Shown here: in pieces, positions 18,677 to 26,744 of the stretch
Layout of the letters: every line of letters starts with the position of its first letter
How positions within the stretch are numbered: position 1 is the first letter of the stretch
Assembly: GCF_024267655.1 (NCBI RefSeq)
Contig: NZ_CP100595.1
Location: forward strand, 3,090,194-3,154,193
Source: Arcobacter roscoffensis
Lineage (GTDB): Bacteria; Campylobacterota; Campylobacteria; Campylobacterales; Arcobacteraceae
Length of the DNA: 64,000 bases
Direction of reading: 5' to 3'
Position numbers and translations under genes: made by a program
The notes under the pieces: model-generated
The model's input: only the letters and a program-made list of their open reading frames with translations
Databases searched by the model: none
What the model was told of the DNA's origin: nothing

Positions 18677-21133
18677 TTAATTCTTCATAGGAATACTTAT
18701 TTCAAAACAAGCTCCAAAATAGTTTTTACCCTCATACTCAATTTGAGTGTTATAACATTTTATTTTACCATTCATATGTTTTACTATTATTTCTTGAGAC
18801 ATATAAAGTCCTATTCCTGTACCTTGGGATTGGTGTTTTGTAGTAAAGTAAGGTTCAAAAATTCTATCAATAATCTCTTCTTTTATTCCTCCACCATTAT
18901 CAGTGATTTTAATATTTGCTATTGAGTTGTCTTCTTTTACTTCTATTAATAATATTTTATTTTCTATTTTTTTATTTTCTAAAGCATCTTTTGCATTGTT
19001 AAAGACATTTAAAAAAACTTGAACTAATTCATTTTCTATACCATATAAACTAACATTCTCAATATCTTTATGAATATTTATCTCTCTGTTTTTAAATTTT
19101 GAACTAATTAATTTTAAACTTTTATCAAAGGTATTTATTATATTAAATAAGGATTTAGGTTTGTCAGTTCTTAAGAAATCTCTAAAGTCTTCAATTGTTT
19201 CTGATAAATATTGAGAAGATTCATTGATTTTTTCAAGTTCTAAAAACTCTTCTTTTTCATCATAGATACCTAACTCTTTTTTAAACTTAATTCCTGTAGC
19301 AATAGTTGAAATAACAGATAAAGGTTGCCTCCACTGATGGGCAATATTTTCTATCATCTCTCCCATAGCTGCCATTTTAGATTGTTGATGAAGCAGTTGT
19401 TCTTGCTCTTTTAATCTCTCTTCTTGCTTTTTCTGATTAGTAGTATCTGAAAAAATTCCTATATAGTTTTTAACATTCTCTTCTTCATCATAAACTGCAC
19501 TAATTGTAATATATTCATTGAAAACTTCACCATTTTTCTTTTTATTAATTAAATCACCTTCCCAAAATCCAAACTCATTTAATTCTTGCCACATTTTTGA
19601 ATAAAACTCATTTGTATGTATACCTGATTGTAGAATATTAGGAGACTTCATATATACATCTTCTATTGAAAATCCTGTTGATTTTTCAAAAGCACTATTT
19701 ACATTTATAATATTTGTATCTTTATTAGTAATCATGATTCCATCATGAGCATTTTGAAATACAATATATGCTTGTTTTAACTCTTCTTCCCTTTGTTTTC
19801 TTTGAGTAATATCTAAACCTAAAGCTACTAATTCTAACTCCCCATCAATATTTAAAGGTATTAAAGATAATTCAAGTACTCTCTTTTCACCCCTTGTATT
19901 TTTTAAAGTGATTTCATCTTGAAATACTTCTGCTTGTAAATCCATATTCAATATAATCTGTTTTAAATATTCACTTTGTTCTTTTTCCCAACATGAAAGT
20001 TCCCAAAACTTCTTAGTTAAGGCCTCTTTTAAATCTTCTTGTAAATACTCTAAGCCTTTATTATTAACTTGCGTTAAGTCTGCATTTCTTTTCATTATTG
20101 CAGCAAGAAAAATTGTTTGTTCAAATAGTGTTTGGAACTTTTTTTGCTCTTTGATTTGTTTTCTTTGAAATTTTAATTCTACTTCTTTTTCTAAATGATA
20201 TTTAAAAATTAATGCTACAACTAAAATTGCAGATACAAGAACAAGTGATATTATTAAAATTGAAATATTAGAAGTTTTTTCTTCCCAATCTTTTAAAGAC
20301 TCTTCTACATCAATTCTTATTGCAATATTTAAGGGAAATACATTTGTAAGTTTATATGATGTGATATATTCTTTTGTTTTAAAACTTTCAATTCCCCATG
20401 ATTGTGAACTTTTTAAAGATTCATTATAAAGATTTCTTTTTTTTATTAATGTACCAGGGCTTATATTTTCATCAGAAGAAAAAAGTAAAAAGCCATCTAT
20501 TCTATATAAATCAATATATGCAAAAGAGTTATCAAGGTTTTCAATATATCTATTTACAAAATATTCACTATTTATAGCTATAAGAATATAAAACTCTTTT
20601 TGTTCTAACTCAAAATATTTAAGTACAGGAATAAAAGATAAATCTTTTTTATCAATGCTATCCATATGTGTCACATTTGATGCGTCAATTAAATCTCTAC
20701 CAATCCAAGGTAAACCAAATCTTAGAACAGATTGATTAAATAAAGGCTTTGGATAAAAATCGTTTATTTTTATATGTAGACCCTTATTTAGCTCATTTGA
20801 ACTATATATAATATTTCTATTTGAGTCTAAAATATTAATTGATCTAACAAAAGGATTGTTATACAAAATTTTATTAAATCTACTATTTAAAGTAGAAAAC
20901 TCTTCTTGAGTATTAATAACTGATATAAGATTTGAACTTAATAAATTTATATTATTAAAAGTTTGTGTCACTTGATCTGAAAGTGTATTTGCATGTAGTT
21001 TTGCAATTTCTAGGTGCGTTTTTATTGCTTCATCTTTTAATAAAGATAAAGAAGAAATAATAGCAGTAACTACTGTTACTACTATTATTAAAGAAAGAAA
21101 AAGTGTTTTTCCTAAAGAAGTAGTTTTATTCAT
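18677..21133 (-). CDS. Membrane PAS sensor histidine kinase
   Basis: This 818-residue kinase has a membrane helix at about 10-31, a large periplasmic sensor region (32-288, probably Cache-like), a second helix at 290-311, a coiled linker and two PAS domains at about 335-570. The phospho-acceptor His is in NIAHQWRQPLSVI near residue 603. The catalytic domain shows the N-box NVFNNAKDALE, DNGGGI, IFEPYFTTK and GTGIGL. It starts 3 bases after the solute-binding protein gene, so that protein may present its ligand to this sensor. The regulator at 17345 completes the pathway. Confidence 0.9.
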   Translation of the reverse strand: MNKTTSLGKTLFLSLIIVVTVVTAIISSLSLLKDEAIKTHLEIAKLHANTLSDQVTQTFNNINLLSSNLISVINTQEEFSTLNSRFNKILYNNPFVRSINILDSNRNIIYSSNELNKGLHIKINDFYPKPLFNQSVLRFGLPWIGRDLIDASNVTHMDSIDKKDLSFIPVLKYFELEQKEFYILIAINSEYFVNRYIENLDNSFAYIDLYRIDGFLLFSSDENISPGTLIKKRNLYNESLKSSQSWGIESFKTKEYITSYKLTNVFPLNIAIRIDVEESLKDWEEKTSNISILIISLVLVSAILVVALIFKYHLEKEVELKFQRKQIKEQKKFQTLFEQTIFLAAIMKRNADLTQVNNKGLEYLQEDLKEALTKKFWELSCWEKEQSEYLKQIILNMDLQAEVFQDEITLKNTRGEKRVLELSLIPLNIDGELELVALGLDITQRKQREEELKQAYIVFQNAHDGIMITNKDTNIINVNSAFEKSTGFSIEDVYMKSPNILQSGIHTNEFYSKMWQELNEFGFWEGDLINKKKNGEVFNEYITISAVYDEEENVKNYIGIFSDTTNQKKQEERLKEQEQLLHQQSKMAAMGEMIENIAHQWRQPLSVISTIATGIKFKKELGIYDEKEEFLELEKINESSQYLSETIEDFRDFLRTDKPKSLFNIINTFDKSLKLISSKFKNREINIHKDIENVSLYGIENELVQVFLNVFNNAKDALENKKIENKILLIEVKEDNSIANIKITDNGGGIKEEIIDRIFEPYFTTKHQSQGTGIGLYMSQEIIVKHMNGKIKCYNTQIEYEGKNYFGACFEISIPMKN

Positions 21134-21136
21134 AAC

Positions 21137-21922
21137 TTATTGAAGTTTAGCAATAGGTCCTAATCCATTTTTTTTTGCTAAATCTAAAAGTCTTCCATCT
21201 TTTTTGATATCAGAAATAAACTGCTCAACTCTTTGGTAAAACTTATCATTTCCATAAGCCATAGCCCATGCATATGGTGTTTTGTGATAAGTTGAATCAG
21301 GAGTAATTAACCTAGCCCAGTTTGTTTGAGCAATCATTCTTTTTCCAAAAGGATAATCTGTCATAAAAACATCCGCTCGACCTGCTTTTACTTCTTGTTG
21401 TCGTGCTTTAAAACTATTTAATACAAGTAAATCTGCATTTTTTAGTTTCTTTTTCATTACAGGCTCATGATAAGTACCCTTTGCTACAGCTACAACAATC
21501 CCTTTTTTATCTATATCATCCCAAGAACTTACTCTTTTATTTGTTTTTGTAGTAATAGCATAAATATCACTAGACAAATGAGGAGTTGTAAATCTCATTT
21601 TTGCTCTTCTTGATTCAGTATTTCCAATAGCAAACATTGCAATATCACACTTATCATTTGTTACATCTTTTATTAATGTAGCAAATGAACTTTGCACATA
21701 TTTTAGTTTTACATTTAAATCTTTAGCTAATTCTTTAGCTAAGTCACTATCAATTCCAACTAACTTTTGTGTTCTTGAATCTAAGTATGAAATACCATAA
21801 TACTCTGGCCAAATACATACTTTAAGTTCATTACTTTTTTTAATAACATCAAGTTTACTCTCTTGTGCAAATAGCCCAATTACACAAAACAATAAAATAC
21901 ATAGCCCTCTTTTTAAGCCCAT
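21137..21922 (-). CDS. Periplasmic solute-binding protein, amino acid-type (SBP_bac_3)
   Basis: The 261-residue protein has a signal peptide (MGLKRGLCILLFCVIGLFAQ) and a type II binding-protein fold of the polar amino acid family. Visible marks are YLDSRTQKLVGIDSDLAKELAKDL, SSFATLIKDVTNDKCDIAMFAIGNTESRR and the second-lobe GRADVFMTDYPFG. No ABC permease or ATPase is nearby; it is directly followed by a histidine kinase, which points to sensing and not transport. AGGA precedes the ATG. Confidence 0.88.
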   Translation of the reverse strand: MGLKRGLCILLFCVIGLFAQESKLDVIKKSNELKVCIWPEYYGISYLDSRTQKLVGIDSDLAKELAKDLNVKLKYVQSSFATLIKDVTNDKCDIAMFAIGNTESRRAKMRFTTPHLSSDIYAITTKTNKRVSSWDDIDKKGIVVAVAKGTYHEPVMKKKLKNADLLVLNSFKARQQEVKAGRADVFMTDYPFGKRMIAQTNWARLITPDSTYHKTPYAWAMAYGNDKFYQRVEQFISDIKKDGRLLDLAKKNGLGPIAKLQ

Positions 21923-21949
21923 TCTACAGTCCTATTTTTAAAGTACATC

Positions 21950-21955
21950 ATTATA
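21950..21955 (-). promoter_or_regulatory. Possible -10 box of the sensor operon
   Basis: TATAAT on the minus strand lies 28 bases before the start codon of the solute-binding protein, leaving a leader of about 20 bases. No convincing -35 box is seen, which is common in this phylum. Confidence 0.45.
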
Positions 21956-22030
21956 CAGACTATAAAATTAATACTATGTAAATATTATGTATCAAACATC
22001 AAAAATAATTATTTTTTACAACAAATAACA

Positions 22031-22771
22031 TTAAGCTTCAATTTCCATGATTAAAAGTTTTATATTTTTCTTCTCTTGAATCTCTACTAATTTTAAACCT
22101 TCAATAGAACTTTCCATAAATTCTGATAAATTATTTATATTATTAACTGCTAAGTGCTTTAATAAAACACCTCGATAATGTTTCGCCCAGTGACTAACAA
22201 CCTTTCCATCTTTTATAAATTTGAAAGTTAAAACATTTGCTTTTTTTACTTTATAAAACTTTTCATAATGCCCTGCTCTTAGATCAAGTACCTCTTCACC
22301 TATATAATCATCTAAAGCATCTGTAAAGTTCTCCAAATAAAACTTTTCAACAGCCAAATTAGGAAGTTTTGCACCTTGTTTATATTTGTAATCAGGGATT
22401 AAATCATTTGCTTTTATAGGACCAAAAAGATTTGAAAATAAAACCACATTTTCATCTATATACTCTTGAGCTTTTTTATCCAAACTTTCATACTCTATAG
22501 CATCAAAAGCAACACCATTGTATCTTTGGATTGCTTTCATAGTAGGCTTTTCTTTTAAGCTCTCTTTATATCTCTCTACCTCTTCAAGTTTTTTTAAACC
22601 AAACCATTTAGATAATTCTTCAATAGAAGACTCTTCAAGTAACTGTTCATAACTTTGAAAGATTTCATCTCTTTTTTCAAATAACTCTTTTAAAAAGAAG
22701 TTTCCTTTACAATAAGGCTTTTGTGTTCCACCTTGATTTTTTGTTTCTGCTGGGGCTAATAGAATTTTCAT
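22031..22771 (-). CDS. yaaA: YaaA family peroxide stress protein
   Basis: The 246-residue protein starts MKILLAPAETK and contains FSNLFGPIKANDLIPDYKYKQG, the hallmark of the YaaA (DUF328) family. In E. coli YaaA binds DNA and lowers free iron during hydrogen peroxide stress. The 5' end overlaps the preceding exporter-like gene by 4 bases, so the three leftward genes ychJ, exporter and yaaA form an operon. The symbol rests on similarity over the whole length. Confidence 0.85.
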   Translation of the reverse strand: MKILLAPAETKNQGGTQKPYCKGNFFLKELFEKRDEIFQSYEQLLEESSIEELSKWFGLKKLEEVERYKESLKEKPTMKAIQRYNGVAFDAIEYESLDKKAQEYIDENVVLFSNLFGPIKANDLIPDYKYKQGAKLPNLAVEKFYLENFTDALDDYIGEEVLDLRAGHYEKFYKVKKANVLTFKFIKDGKVVSHWAKHYRGVLLKHLAVNNINNLSEFMESSIEGLKLVEIQEKKNIKLLIMEIEA

Positions 22772-23457
22772 TTTTTCCCTTTATTAAATATTTCTTGAAT
22801 TTTACCTAAAATCACTTTTTTAAACCTAAATATCAAAAGTGCACTAACACATACAAAAAGCAATAGCCACACTATTTGTGAATCAAAACTTATAAGTAAA
22901 TGAATAATTTCTTGAAGAAAAATACCCCATAGTGTAATAGAAACTATAGTTGCAATAAAAACTGTAAATATAATAGTATAATGTTTCATACCTATTAAAT
23001 AACCAATCATTGAACCAACAATAGGTCCTGTCATCCAAAAAGGAATAAACACAAAAATAAAAAGTCCAAATCTACCATACTTATCAAACTTTTCTTTATG
23101 TATAACTTTTTTTCTTTCAACTTGAGAAAAAAACTTTTCCAGACTTTGCACTTTTACAATCCCTTTTATACTTAATATAAATAAAGGATATAAAATAGTA
23201 ACCATTATAAATTCAGTATAAATATTTGTGCTAATTACCCAAAAATGATTAAGCTCGGCTGCATAACCAAAAGATAAGGAAGGAACTCTACCTACTAAAA
23301 GATTTGAAAAAACCATTCCTGTAATTTTACTTGCAAGAAGTGGATTTATAAAGTATAAAACAATAATAAATACACCTAAAATAAAAATCAAAAAAAGACC
23401 TAGTAGAAAAATATTTCCCTCTTTGCCTTTAAATAGTTTTTCCAAAAGCTGTTTCAT
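22768..23457 (-). CDS. Small multidrug export-like membrane protein (PF06695 type)
   Basis: The 229-residue protein has about five hydrophobic segments and the family motif KYGRFGLFIFVFIPFWMTG followed by GSMIGYLIGMK near residues 125-155. Proteins of this COG2426-like family are called small multidrug export proteins, but their substrates are not established. The gene overlaps its neighbours on both sides (one base with ychJ, four with yaaA). Confidence 0.72.
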   Translation of the reverse strand: MKQLLEKLFKGKEGNIFLLGLFLIFILGVFIIVLYFINPLLASKITGMVFSNLLVGRVPSLSFGYAAELNHFWVISTNIYTEFIMVTILYPLFILSIKGIVKVQSLEKFFSQVERKKVIHKEKFDKYGRFGLFIFVFIPFWMTGPIVGSMIGYLIGMKHYTIIFTVFIATIVSITLWGIFLQEIIHLLISFDSQIVWLLLFVCVSALLIFRFKKVILGKIQEIFNKGKK

Positions 23458-23867
23458 CAGCTTATTTGACCACTATGATATAACCACATACCATCAATTT
23501 TTTCAAATCTACTCTTTTCTATAAAAGAAGCATCTTGAGCATTTTGTTTAATTAGGGCATTAAAAGTTACAAAAGATACATTGATATCTTCTTTAAAATC
23601 TAAAATTGATAATCCTAAAAACTCACTATTTTGAGAAAACTCTTTTATTGAAGAAGCCCATGTTTGAGTATCTTTTGTATACTCTATATTTTCGGGATGC
23701 GTGGTTTTAATTATATATTTAGCATCACCTATAACATATGCACAATATCTTGACTTCATAAGTTCTAGAGCAGTTTTTGGTTTTGATCCATTGTGAAAGA
23801 TTTTACAACATTTTTTATATTTTTTTGAAGAGCCACAAGGGCATAAACTATTTGCAGATATTTTCAA
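23457..23867 (-). CDS. ychJ: YchJ-like SEC-C zinc motif protein
   Basis: The 136-residue protein has a SEC-C motif (LCPCGSSKKYKKCCK) at its N-terminus, followed by an NTF2-like YchJ domain with ALELMKSRYCAYVIGDAKYIIKTTHP. The function is unknown. I chose a TTG start at 23867, because AAAAGG lies 6 bases before it and the protein then begins MKISANS; the upstream ATG at 23909 has no ribosome binding site and lies next to a hairpin. It is the first gene of the ychJ-exporter-yaaA operon. Confidence 0.82.
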   Translation of the reverse strand: MKISANSLCPCGSSKKYKKCCKIFHNGSKPKTALELMKSRYCAYVIGDAKYIIKTTHPENIEYTKDTQTWASSIKEFSQNSEFLGLSILDFKEDINVSFVTFNALIKQNAQDASFIEKSRFEKIDGMWLYHSGQIS

Positions 23868-23912
23868 AGCAAACCTTTTAATATTTTTATAATTAAAAGA
23901 TTTTAACATAAG

Positions 23913-23942
23913 CTAACTTAGTGGGTTTTCCCACTAAATTAG
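23913..23942 (-). terminator. Hairpin at the end of the HhH gene
   Basis: CTTAGTGGG and CCCACTAA with their flanks form an 11-bp stem with one mismatch and a TTTT loop. It overlaps the stop codon of the leftward HhH gene. The downstream U-run is weak. Confidence 0.55.
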
Positions 23943-24358
23943 TTTTTGTTTACTTGTTTTTTAGCTTGATTAGCTTTATTTTGTGTTTTTTGTTTAAAGT
24001 TCTTGTTCATTTTTTCATTTTTACTTTTGAACTCTTTTTTAGAAGAAGCAGTTTTTTTAGCATTATTCATTTTTGCTTTACTTTTTTCTTGCATTTTAGC
24101 TTTTTGATTTTGCTTAACTTTTGAAACTTTTTTATTTCCTTTTACATTAGAAATAATTCCTGGACCAAAACCTTTGATGTTTTTAAGATCATCTACACTT
24201 TTAATCTTATTTGTTTTTCTATAATTAATGATTTGGTCAGCTTTTTTAGGACCAATCCCTTTTATAGACATTAATTCTTGCTTACTTGCTGTTTGTAAAT
24301 TTAAAGCAGCAAATAAAAACGATGTACTTAACATCAGTAATACTAATAATTTTTTCAT
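23939..24358 (-). CDS. Secreted helix-hairpin-helix protein with Lys-rich tail
   Basis: The 139-residue protein has a signal peptide (MKKLLVLLMLSTSFLFA) and a ComEA-type helix-hairpin-helix domain at about residues 20-75, with ASKQELMSIKGIGPKKADQI and LKNIKGFGPG. A low-complexity tail of about 65 residues is dominated by Lys, Asn, Gln and Ala. The HhH fold binds DNA backbone without sequence preference, so a periplasmic DNA-binding role in DNA uptake is plausible. Classical ComEA is membrane-anchored and lacks this tail. It appears monocistronic. Confidence 0.8.
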   Translation of the reverse strand: MKKLLVLLMLSTSFLFAALNLQTASKQELMSIKGIGPKKADQIINYRKTNKIKSVDDLKNIKGFGPGIISNVKGNKKVSKVKQNQKAKMQEKSKAKMNNAKKTASSKKEFKSKNEKMNKNFKQKTQNKANQAKKQVNKN

Positions 24359-24500
24359 GTTAATCCTTTTTAAATAACTTATAAAATTATAACATACATT
24401 TAATAAATGTAATTTTAAATTATTTGTTTTTTATCTTTATATATGTTAATAAGCTTTTTTTTGTATAATAATCCAATAATTTTACAGGATAAGGAAGCAC

Positions 24501-24926
24501 ATGCCCTCACAATTTCCATTAGAACTAGTATCTAACTTTTTATCTGTTATCTTACTTTTAGGTTTATTTTATAAATACCTGCAATATAAGAAGAAACTTG
24601 ATGTTATAAAAGGTTTAGACAAACTAAAAGATGAGAAAAAAGTAACAAGAGAAGATTATGAATTCATAAGAAACAATGAAAGAGAATATAAAGATAAGCT
24701 AGCTAAAACAGAAGCAAATATCAAAATAGCACAACCTGTTTTTATCATAATTGCAGGTATTTTGATACTTTCATTTGAATTTCAAGAAGCAATGATTCAT
24801 TTAAATGTAGTTGTTGTTGCATTTATTTTTATGCAAGTTGATAAGATTCATAAAAGAAATATGTACTCTTTTCTAAATGAACTTAGAAAAGGAACAAAAG
24901 ATCAAATAGAGCCACAAGAAGATTAG
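24501..24926 (+). CDS. Unrecognised two-helix membrane protein
   Basis: The 141-residue protein has one hydrophobic segment near residues 8-25 and a hydrophobic block at about 77-112 that could make one or two helices. A charged stretch rich in Lys, Asp and Glu lies between them (30-72). I do not recognise the family. AAGGA lies 7 bases before the ATG. It converges on the Crp/Fnr gene, with a shared terminator over both stop codons. Confidence 0.7.
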   Translation: MPSQFPLELVSNFLSVILLLGLFYKYLQYKKKLDVIKGLDKLKDEKKVTREDYEFIRNNEREYKDKLAKTEANIKIAQPVFIIIAGILILSFEFQEAMIHLNVVVVAFIFMQVDKIHKRNMYSFLNELRKGTKDQIEPQED

Positions 24927-24935
24927 GCTCTATTT
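24904..24935. terminator. Bidirectional terminator over two stop codons
   Basis: AAATAGAGCC and GGCTCTATTT form a perfect 10-bp stem with a 12-base loop. The stop codons of the convergent genes at 24501-24926 and 24930-25577 lie inside or next to the stem. Confidence 0.65.
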
Positions 24936-25577
24936 AGAAATAAACTCAGATAAACTCTTATAGTCTAAGATTTTGATATATCCCTTTTCATTTTGAATTA
25001 TTCTATCTTTTTTAAGTTTTGATATTTTTCTTGAAAATGTTTCAGGAGTTATATTTAGAAGTTGAGCAATTTTGACTTGCTTTAGATTTTTTAATAAAGC
25101 TTCATTATCCAGGAAAAACTTAGCAATTTTCTCAATACTATTTGAACTTATATTATAAGAAATAAAACTCTCTAAAGCTTTTATTTTTTTAGTTAAGGAT
25201 TTAATAAAAAACATTGAAATTTCAGGCTTCAATAAAAACTCTTCTTTAAATTTTTCATAATCTATTAATAAAACCTCTGCCTTTGTTTCAAAAGCACAGT
25301 TAGCAGGGAATCCTATCTCTTCATAGTTAGCAATCTCTGCTATTAGTGAGGGAGGCATTAAGTTATGAATTATAACCTCATTGTCTTTATGATCATGGGT
25401 GTATAGTTTTACTATTCCACTTAAAAGAACATGTAAATATCTTGGTTTATCACCTTTATAAAAAAGTATTTCATCTTTATTAAAAAACTTTTTTATCGAA
25501 ATCTCTTTTAAGCGTTCAAGCTCTTTTTCTTTTAAGAAGTTAAAAAGATAAAAATCTTCAAACTCATTTTTATGCAT
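24930..25577 (-). CDS. Crp/Fnr family transcriptional regulator
   Basis: The 215-residue regulator has a cyclic-nucleotide-type sensor barrel at about 10-125 (EILFYKGDKPRYLHVLLSGIVKLY), a dimer helix and a winged helix near 150-205 (VKIAQLLNITPETFSRKISKLKKDRII). The cysteine cluster of FNR is absent, with only one Cys in the sensor domain, so an oxygen-labile Fe-S cluster is unlikely. Divergent from it is a YgbA-type nitric-oxide-induced gene with an FNR-like site between them, suggesting a DNR/NssR-like role in nitrosative stress. The ligand is unknown. Confidence 0.85.
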   Translation of the reverse strand: MHKNEFEDFYLFNFLKEKELERLKEISIKKFFNKDEILFYKGDKPRYLHVLLSGIVKLYTHDHKDNEVIIHNLMPPSLIAEIANYEEIGFPANCAFETKAEVLLIDYEKFKEEFLLKPEISMFFIKSLTKKIKALESFISYNISSNSIEKIAKFFLDNEALLKNLKQVKIAQLLNITPETFSRKISKLKKDRIIQNEKGYIKILDYKSLSEFISK

Positions 25578-25591
25578 ATTATCTCTTTTTA

Positions 25592-25605
25592 TTGATATTT
25601 ATCAA
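25592..25605. promoter_or_regulatory. Perfect FNR-like operator
   Basis: TTGATATTTATCAA is a perfect 14-bp palindrome matching the TTGATnnnnATCAA consensus of Crp/Fnr-type factors. It lies between the divergent Crp/Fnr gene (start 25577) and the YgbA-type gene. A TATAAT at 25625-25630 places its centre near -39 to -41 of the rightward promoter, an activating position. Its closeness to 25577 would also allow autoregulation. Confidence 0.8.
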
Positions 25606-25624
25606 TGAATATTTTTAAATTTTA

Positions 25625-25630
25625 TATAAT
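25625..25630 (+). promoter_or_regulatory. -10 box of the YgbA-type gene
   Basis: TATAAT lies 20 bases downstream of the FNR-like operator, with no -35 box, as expected for an activator-dependent promoter. The leader would be about 55 bases. Confidence 0.55.
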
Positions 25631-25691
25631 AATTATATTAGGTTCTTTAAATAAGACAAATTTTACCCTAATTAAATTAAAGAGACATTTT

Positions 25692-26042
25692 ATGAAAATA
25701 GAAAAATTTAATACTGAAATTGACACACTAAATAGTTTTTTTAAGACTTACTGTCAAGATAACCATGATAGGCAAGAAAAAAGAAATCTTGTTTTGATGT
25801 ATAATGACAAAATTTTTGATTTAGAACTTTCTTTATGTTCTCAATGCTATATGGATATAAAATACTGTTTTGATAGACTAAAACAATGTCCTCATGAAGA
25901 GAAGCCAAAATGTAGAAAATGTTCGAATCCTTGCTATGAAAAAAATCAATGGAAAAATACTGCGAAAGTTATGAGATATAGTGCTGTAAAACTAAAGCTT
26001 GTTGAAGTAAAAAAAAGAGTAAAAAGCTTTTTTACCAATTAA
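25692..26042 (+). CDS. YgbA-type nitric-oxide-induced small protein
   Basis: The 116-residue protein carries the cysteine pattern of the YgbA (nitrous oxide-stimulated promoter) family: LCSQCYMDIKYCFDRLKQCP, then PKCRKCSNPCYEKNQW, then KVMRYSAVKLKL. Homologues are induced by nitric oxide and have been tied to recovery from nitrosative damage; the cysteines suggest metal binding. I chose the ATG at 25692, which follows AAAGAG and matches the family start; an upstream in-frame ATG at 25605 overlaps the operator. It overlaps ung by 11 bases at the 3' end. Confidence 0.8.
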   Translation: MKIEKFNTEIDTLNSFFKTYCQDNHDRQEKRNLVLMYNDKIFDLELSLCSQCYMDIKYCFDRLKQCPHEEKPKCRKCSNPCYEKNQWKNTAKVMRYSAVKLKLVEVKKRVKSFFTN

Positions 26043-26679
26043 TCTCTTTTTTTCCTAAGTTTTTTAGTATTTCATTTGTTTTAGAAAAATGCTTACATCC
26101 GAAAAAACCTCTATATGCAGACAGTGGACTTGGATGAACACCTTTTAAAATATGATGTGTAGTAGTATCTATAATCTTCTCTTTTTTTATAGCACTACTT
26201 CCCCATAAAATAAACACTATATCTTTACAATTTGCACTTATAAATTTGATTAGATTATCTGTAAATATTTCCCATCCCATTTTATGATGTGATTTAGCTT
26301 TTGCTTCTTCTACTGTTAAAATTGCATTGATTAATAAAACACCATCTTTTGCCCATGAATTTAAATCCCCATGTTCACAAGTTGAAGTCTTACCTAAATC
26401 TTCTTGTATCTCTTTTAACATATTTCTCATTGATGGAGGATTTTTAATCTCAACTGGCGTTGAAAAGGCTAAACCCTGTGCTTGGCCTGCTCCATGATAT
26501 GGATCTTGCCCTAAAAGTACAACTTTTGTATTTTCAAGTGGTGTTAAAGTAAAAGCATTAAAAATTTTATCTTTTGCTGGGAAAACTGTAGTTGTTTCAT
26601 AAGCTTTATTAACTTGGCTCATCAAGTTTTGATAATACTCTTTTTTTTCTTCTTCTTTAAAAAAATCATCCCAAGTCAT
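26032..26679 (-). CDS. ung: Uracil-DNA glycosylase
   Basis: The 215-residue family 1 enzyme removes uracil from DNA in base excision repair. Motif A GQDPYHGAGQAQGLAFS has the catalytic Asp at about residue 59, and motif B HPSPLSAYRGFFGCKHFS has the catalytic His near residue 182. The uracil-pocket Asn is in LLINAILTV. Length is normal. It converges with the YgbA-type gene. Confidence 0.96.
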   Translation of the reverse strand: MTWDDFFKEEEKKEYYQNLMSQVNKAYETTTVFPAKDKIFNAFTLTPLENTKVVLLGQDPYHGAGQAQGLAFSTPVEIKNPPSMRNMLKEIQEDLGKTSTCEHGDLNSWAKDGVLLINAILTVEEAKAKSHHKMGWEIFTDNLIKFISANCKDIVFILWGSSAIKKEKIIDTTTHHILKGVHPSPLSAYRGFFGCKHFSKTNEILKNLGKKEINW

Positions 26680-26702
26680 GTACGTTCCTATAAATAAAAT
26701 GA

Positions 26703-26731
26703 TTAAACTAAGAGTTAAACTCTTAGTTTAA
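26703..26731 (-). terminator. Terminator of the ALDH operon
   Basis: A perfect 29-base palindrome (arms of 14, for example AAACTAAGAGT and ACTCTTAGTTT) lies between the end of the aldehyde dehydrogenase gene and the start of ung. The U-tract on the minus strand is modest. Confidence 0.65.
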
Positions 26732-26744
26732 AATATTTCGTATC

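Noticed and set aside
23868..23909. ATG start for the YchJ-like gene
   Set aside because: It has no ribosome binding site; the TTG at 23867 follows AAAAGG at good spacing and begins next to the conserved domain.
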